Shown in pieces: positions 61,632 to 64,000 of a stretch of 64,000 nucleotides of DNA. The stretch spans positions 80,911-144,910 of the forward strand of contig JAAESI010000277.1 of NCBI GenBank assembly GCA_024229515.1. Reading direction: 5' to 3'. Source of the stretch: Pseudomonadota bacterium (GTDB lineage: Bacteria; Myxococcota_A; UBA796; UBA9615). Position 1 is the stretch's first letter. The number at the start of each line of letters is the position of its first letter. Under the pieces are notes generated by a model, which made no database searches, was not told where the DNA came from, and saw only the letters and a program-made list of their open reading frames with translations. Position numbers and translations under genes: made by a program.

Positions 61632-63194
61632 ATGAACGCGCCCGCACGATTCGACGACGACGGATCCATCCACTCCATCGACCCGCGCACCTGGGCCGTC
61701 CTGGAGACCTTCCCGCCGCTGGCCGATGACGCCGTCGCCACCGCCCTGAGCGAGGCGCGCGAGGCGCAGGCGCTCTGGAGCCAAACCCCGCTGAAGGGGC
61801 GCATCAAGGCGATCGAGGGCGTGCTCGACCGCATCGCCGAGCGGGGCGCGGAGCTGGCCCAGCTCATCCACGAGGAGCACGGCAAGTCCGTCACCGAGGC
61901 GATGTTCAGCGAGGTGCTGGGCGCCGCCGACGTGGTGCGGCTGCACGCCAAGTTCGACCCCCAGTGGCTCAAGCCGGACAAGGTCGCCATCGACCCGCTG
62001 AGCTACCCCGGCAAGAAGGGGCGCATCGAGCATCGGCCCCGGGGCGTCATCGCCGCGATCATGCCGTGGAACTACCCTCTCGCCCTGCCCATGCGGACCA
62101 TCGTCCCGGCGCTCATCGCGGGCAACGCGGTGGTCTTCAAGCCGTCCGAGTACTGCCTCCGGGCGGGGCGCGAGGTCGGCCGCCTGTTCGAGGGACTCAT
62201 CCCCGACGGCCTGCTCCAGGTGCTGCTCGGGGCGGGCACGGTGGGGGCGGAGCTGACGTCCTCGCCCGACGTCGACGCCATCGCGTTCGTCGGCTCGGTG
62301 CGCACGGGCAAGCTGGTCGCCAAGGCGGCGGCGGAGAACCTCGTCCCGGTGTCGTTGGAGCTGGGCGGCAAGGACGCGGCCATCGTCTGCACCGACGCGG
62401 ACCTGGATCGCAGCGCCGCCGGCATCGCCTGGGGCGCGTTCCACAACACCGGTCAGAACTGCGCCGCCATCGAGCGGGTGTACGTCGAAGACCTCGTCTA
62501 CGACGCGTTCCTCGATAAGCTGAAGGAGGCGACCCTGAAGCTGCGCACCGACGCCGGCGACGACACCGAAGTCGGACCGATGTGCAACGCCAACCAGCTG
62601 ACCATCGTGACCGACCAGCTCGCCCAGGCGACGGACGCGGGCGCCAAGGTCGTGGTCGGTGGGGAATCGACCGGGGAGGGGTGGGGATTTGCGCCGACCA
62701 TCCTGATCGACGTCCCCGTCGACGCCGACGTCTGGGCCAAGGAGACCTTCGGTCCGCTGCTGCCGGTGCGCCGGGTGCACTCGGTGTTCGAAGCGGTCGA
62801 TGACATCAACGCCTCGCCGTACGGGCTGAGCTGCTCGGTGTGGGGCAAGGAGACCGGCCGCGCCGAGTCCGTCGCCCGGGCCTGCGACGTCGGGATGGCG
62901 CTGGTCAACAACCACGCCTTCACCGGCTCCATCCCCAACTCTCCCTGGGTAGGAACCAAGGACAGCGGCTACGGGGTGACCGGCTCGGCGCTGGCGATGA
63001 AGTTCCTCACAAGGGCGCAGCTGGTCGTTGTCGACAAGAACAAGGCGCTGGAAGTGTGGTGGTTCCCGCTGAATTCGACCGCCCTGGAGATGTCCCGCAC
63101 GGTGCTCGCTTCGTTGGTCGGTCCGATCGGACGTCGGATCAAGCTCACCCTGAAGCTCCTGAGCCTCCTCGGCAAGCGCTGGAAGGGCGCGTGA
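61632..63194 (+). CDS. NAD(P)-dependent aldehyde dehydrogenase
   Basis: 520 residues. The catalytic Cys is in FHNTGQNCAAIERVYV (about 282), the general-base Glu in PVSLELGGKDAAIVC (about 244), and the cofactor Lys in MPWNYPLALPM...VVFKPSE. KETFGPLLPV is conserved. The C-terminus continues past the ALDH core with a hydrophobic/basic segment (LKLLSLLGKRWKGA), as in membrane-associated long-chain aldehyde dehydrogenases. It starts 10 bases after the GMC gene and is followed by a terminator, closing the operon. Confidence 0.92.
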   Translation: MNAPARFDDDGSIHSIDPRTWAVLETFPPLADDAVATALSEAREAQALWSQTPLKGRIKAIEGVLDRIAERGAELAQLIHEEHGKSVTEAMFSEVLGAADVVRLHAKFDPQWLKPDKVAIDPLSYPGKKGRIEHRPRGVIAAIMPWNYPLALPMRTIVPALIAGNAVVFKPSEYCLRAGREVGRLFEGLIPDGLLQVLLGAGTVGAELTSSPDVDAIAFVGSVRTGKLVAKAAAENLVPVSLELGGKDAAIVCTDADLDRSAAGIAWGAFHNTGQNCAAIERVYVEDLVYDAFLDKLKEATLKLRTDAGDDTEVGPMCNANQLTIVTDQLAQATDAGAKVVVGGESTGEGWGFAPTILIDVPVDADVWAKETFGPLLPVRRVHSVFEAVDDINASPYGLSCSVWGKETGRAESVARACDVGMALVNNHAFTGSIPNSPWVGTKDSGYGVTGSALAMKFLTRAQLVVVDKNKALEVWWFPLNSTALEMSRTVLASLVGPIGRRIKLTLKLLSLLGKRWKGA

Positions 63195-63215
63195 TCACTG
63201 CGGATCCATCCATTG

Positions 63216-63235
63216 CGCCAATCCTGGCGTTTTTT
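63216..63235 (+). terminator. Rho-independent terminator of the alcohol/aldehyde operon
   Basis: CGCCA (63216-63220), loop ATCC, TGGCG (63225-63229), then six T. It lies 21 bases after the aldehyde dehydrogenase stop. The T-tract is the clearest in the window. Confidence 0.75.
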
Positions 63236-63311
63236 CCCCAAAACCCCTGAATGAACCTTGCTCTGGCGCGTCCTCTGTTCTAGAAACTTCCCTGAGGAGA
63301 CGCACCTGCTG

Positions 63312-63857
63312 ATGTTGAAGTTCAAGCTGATTTTCGTTGTTGCCGCCGCCACCCTTTTGATGGGCTGTCCGCCCAAGCAGCCGAATTCGGCTACGACCAG
63401 CGGCGACCTCACCACCGACACCACCGCCAACGACGGTCTCCAGACCGTCGGCGACAGCACCATCACGCAGCGTGAGCTCGATGAACTGCGCGACAACTTC
63501 GAGCGTGTGCACTTCGACTTCGACAGCGCGACGCTGGAAGAGCCGAGCCGTGAGATCCTCAAGACCAACGCCGAGATCCTCGTGCGTCACCCGGACGTCC
63601 GCGTCCGCGTCGAGGGCCACGCCGACCACTGGGGCTCGGACATCTACAACCTCGCCCTCGGCCAGCGCCGCGCGTACTCCGTCACCAAGTACCTGACGGA
63701 CCTGGGCGTGCTGACCAGCCAGCTCGAGGTCATCAGCTACGGCGAAGAGCGTCCCCTCGTGGGCGACTCGGACCGTGAGACCGAGGCCCCCAACCGGCGT
63801 GCCGAGTTCCTCGTCATCGTCTCCGGTGAGGCCAACGAGGTCGGGTCGAGCTACTAA
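63312..63857 (+). CDS. pal: OmpA-family peptidoglycan-associated lipoprotein (Pal-like)
   Basis: 181 residues from the ATG at 63312, with GAGGAG upstream at 63294-63299. The lipoprotein signal is MLKFKLIFVVAAATLLMGCPP. After a Thr/Ser-rich linker (residues 22-60) the OmpA domain has VHFDFDSATLEEPSREILK, VRVEGHADHWGS (Pal has EGHxDERG) and YNLALGQRRAYSVTKYL. These residues bind diaminopimelate in peptidoglycan, so the protein should tether the outer membrane to the wall. No tolQRAB genes are adjacent. AACCTTGCTC (63254-63263) and TAGAAA (63281-63286) form a possible promoter. Confidence 0.88.
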   Translation: MLKFKLIFVVAAATLLMGCPPKQPNSATTSGDLTTDTTANDGLQTVGDSTITQRELDELRDNFERVHFDFDSATLEEPSREILKTNAEILVRHPDVRVRVEGHADHWGSDIYNLALGQRRAYSVTKYLTDLGVLTSQLEVISYGEERPLVGDSDRETEAPNRRAEFLVIVSGEANEVGSSY

Positions 63858-64000
63858 CTAGTTCAGATCTCAAAACTCGATATTTTCCAGACACTTGGCC
63901 GACATATCGCTGCGATTCGGTGAGAGTTGACGCCGAGGTCGGGTCCTATTCCTCACGCGTAGGCGCAAAGGCGCAAAGAGGGCACAGGTCTCCCTTGCGC
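63858..64000. other. Intergenic sequence at the right edge
   Basis: No gene is visible. The stretch is less G+C-rich than the rest (AAAACTCGATATTTTCC at 63872-63888). The final 45 bases contain CGCAAAGGCGCAAAG (a short direct repeat at about 63963-63977) and end in CCTTGCGC, related to the motif seen before three exported-protein genes. Confidence 0.5.

Overview
This is a 64 kb chromosomal window from a G+C-rich bacterium, most likely a Myxococcota (former Deltaproteobacteria) lineage. That placement is inferred from gene content: many Cys-lipoproteins with Asp-rich linkers, MopE-type calcium loops (DADxDG...CDD), MYXO-CTERM-like tails (Cys cluster, hydrophobic helix, RRRR), a multidomain lipid enzyme resembling myxobacterial ether-lipid enzymes, and a hybrid histidine kinase. 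I see no rRNA, tRNA, insertion sequence, phage, CRISPR or plasmid gene. Genes are packed tightly. At least fourteen junctions use a start/stop overlap (ATGA, GTGA, TTGA or TGATG), and no gap between genes exceeds 300 bases.

Layout. 1-2.9 kb: surface proteins with MYXO-CTERM-like tails and an orphan ExbD/TolR protein. 3.0-10.2 kb: a three-gene lipid operon (LarA-like protein; a 1556-residue reductase/AMP-ligase/ACP/acyltransferase/SCP2 fusion; an SDR). 10.2-19.9 kb: a sulfatase-superfamily lipoprotein, polytopic membrane proteins, an SpmA-SpmB-type fusion and a hybrid histidine kinase operon. 20-24.1 kb: a GMC oxidoreductase with a small Tat partner, then a lamin-tail lipoprotein. 24.3-28.5 kb: an esterase, a rhomboid protease operon and a frameshifted multihaem cytochrome. 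28.5-34.6 kb: a small membrane protein, ugd and UDP-glucuronate decarboxylase (UDP-xylose supply), an NhaC-type antiporter, a TPR-like membrane protein and a FadR-type regulator. 34.6-39.3 kb: an Ig-like lipoprotein, then two nearly identical 40-residue lipoproteins in opposite orientation around an HExxH protein, with a consensus sigma-54 promoter. 39.3-46.1 kb: two paralogous 625-648-residue membrane proteins, an LPG-synthase-type membrane protein, a frameshifted MYXO-CTERM protein and a PfkB kinase. 46.2-48.8 kb: a Tat molybdopterin oxidoreductase, an outer-membrane protein and a DUF2914 lipoprotein. 48.9-55.5 kb: a fully coupled five-gene operon (sigma-like HTH protein, unknown protein broken at a C10 tract, FecR-barrel protein, FG-GAP/Asp-rich surface protein, Lon-protease/CHASE2 fusion). 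55.6-63.9 kb: an FAH hydrolase, a lipoprotein, an FHA-like/zinc-ribbon/SUMF1 fusion, a gluconate-dehydrogenase-subunit-3-like protein + GMC oxidase + aldehyde dehydrogenase operon, and an OmpA-family (Pal-like) lipoprotein.

How the genes work together. The 3-10 kb operon looks like a route that activates, carries, reduces and transfers fatty acyl chains. The 59.5-63.2 kb operon looks like oxidation of an alcohol to aldehyde to acid. The 48.9-55.5 kb operon is the best candidate for an undescribed system. It pairs a possible transcription factor and envelope proteins with a membrane protein whose N-terminal Lon-type Ser/Lys protease domain is fused to a periplasmic CHASE2 sensor.

Caution: several genes carry single-base frame breaks (about 27171, 28143, 39414-39417, about 40080 and the C10 tract at 50362-50371). 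These may be real decay, phase variation or assembly errors, and the sequence alone cannot decide. All family calls were made by eye from motifs, without database searches.
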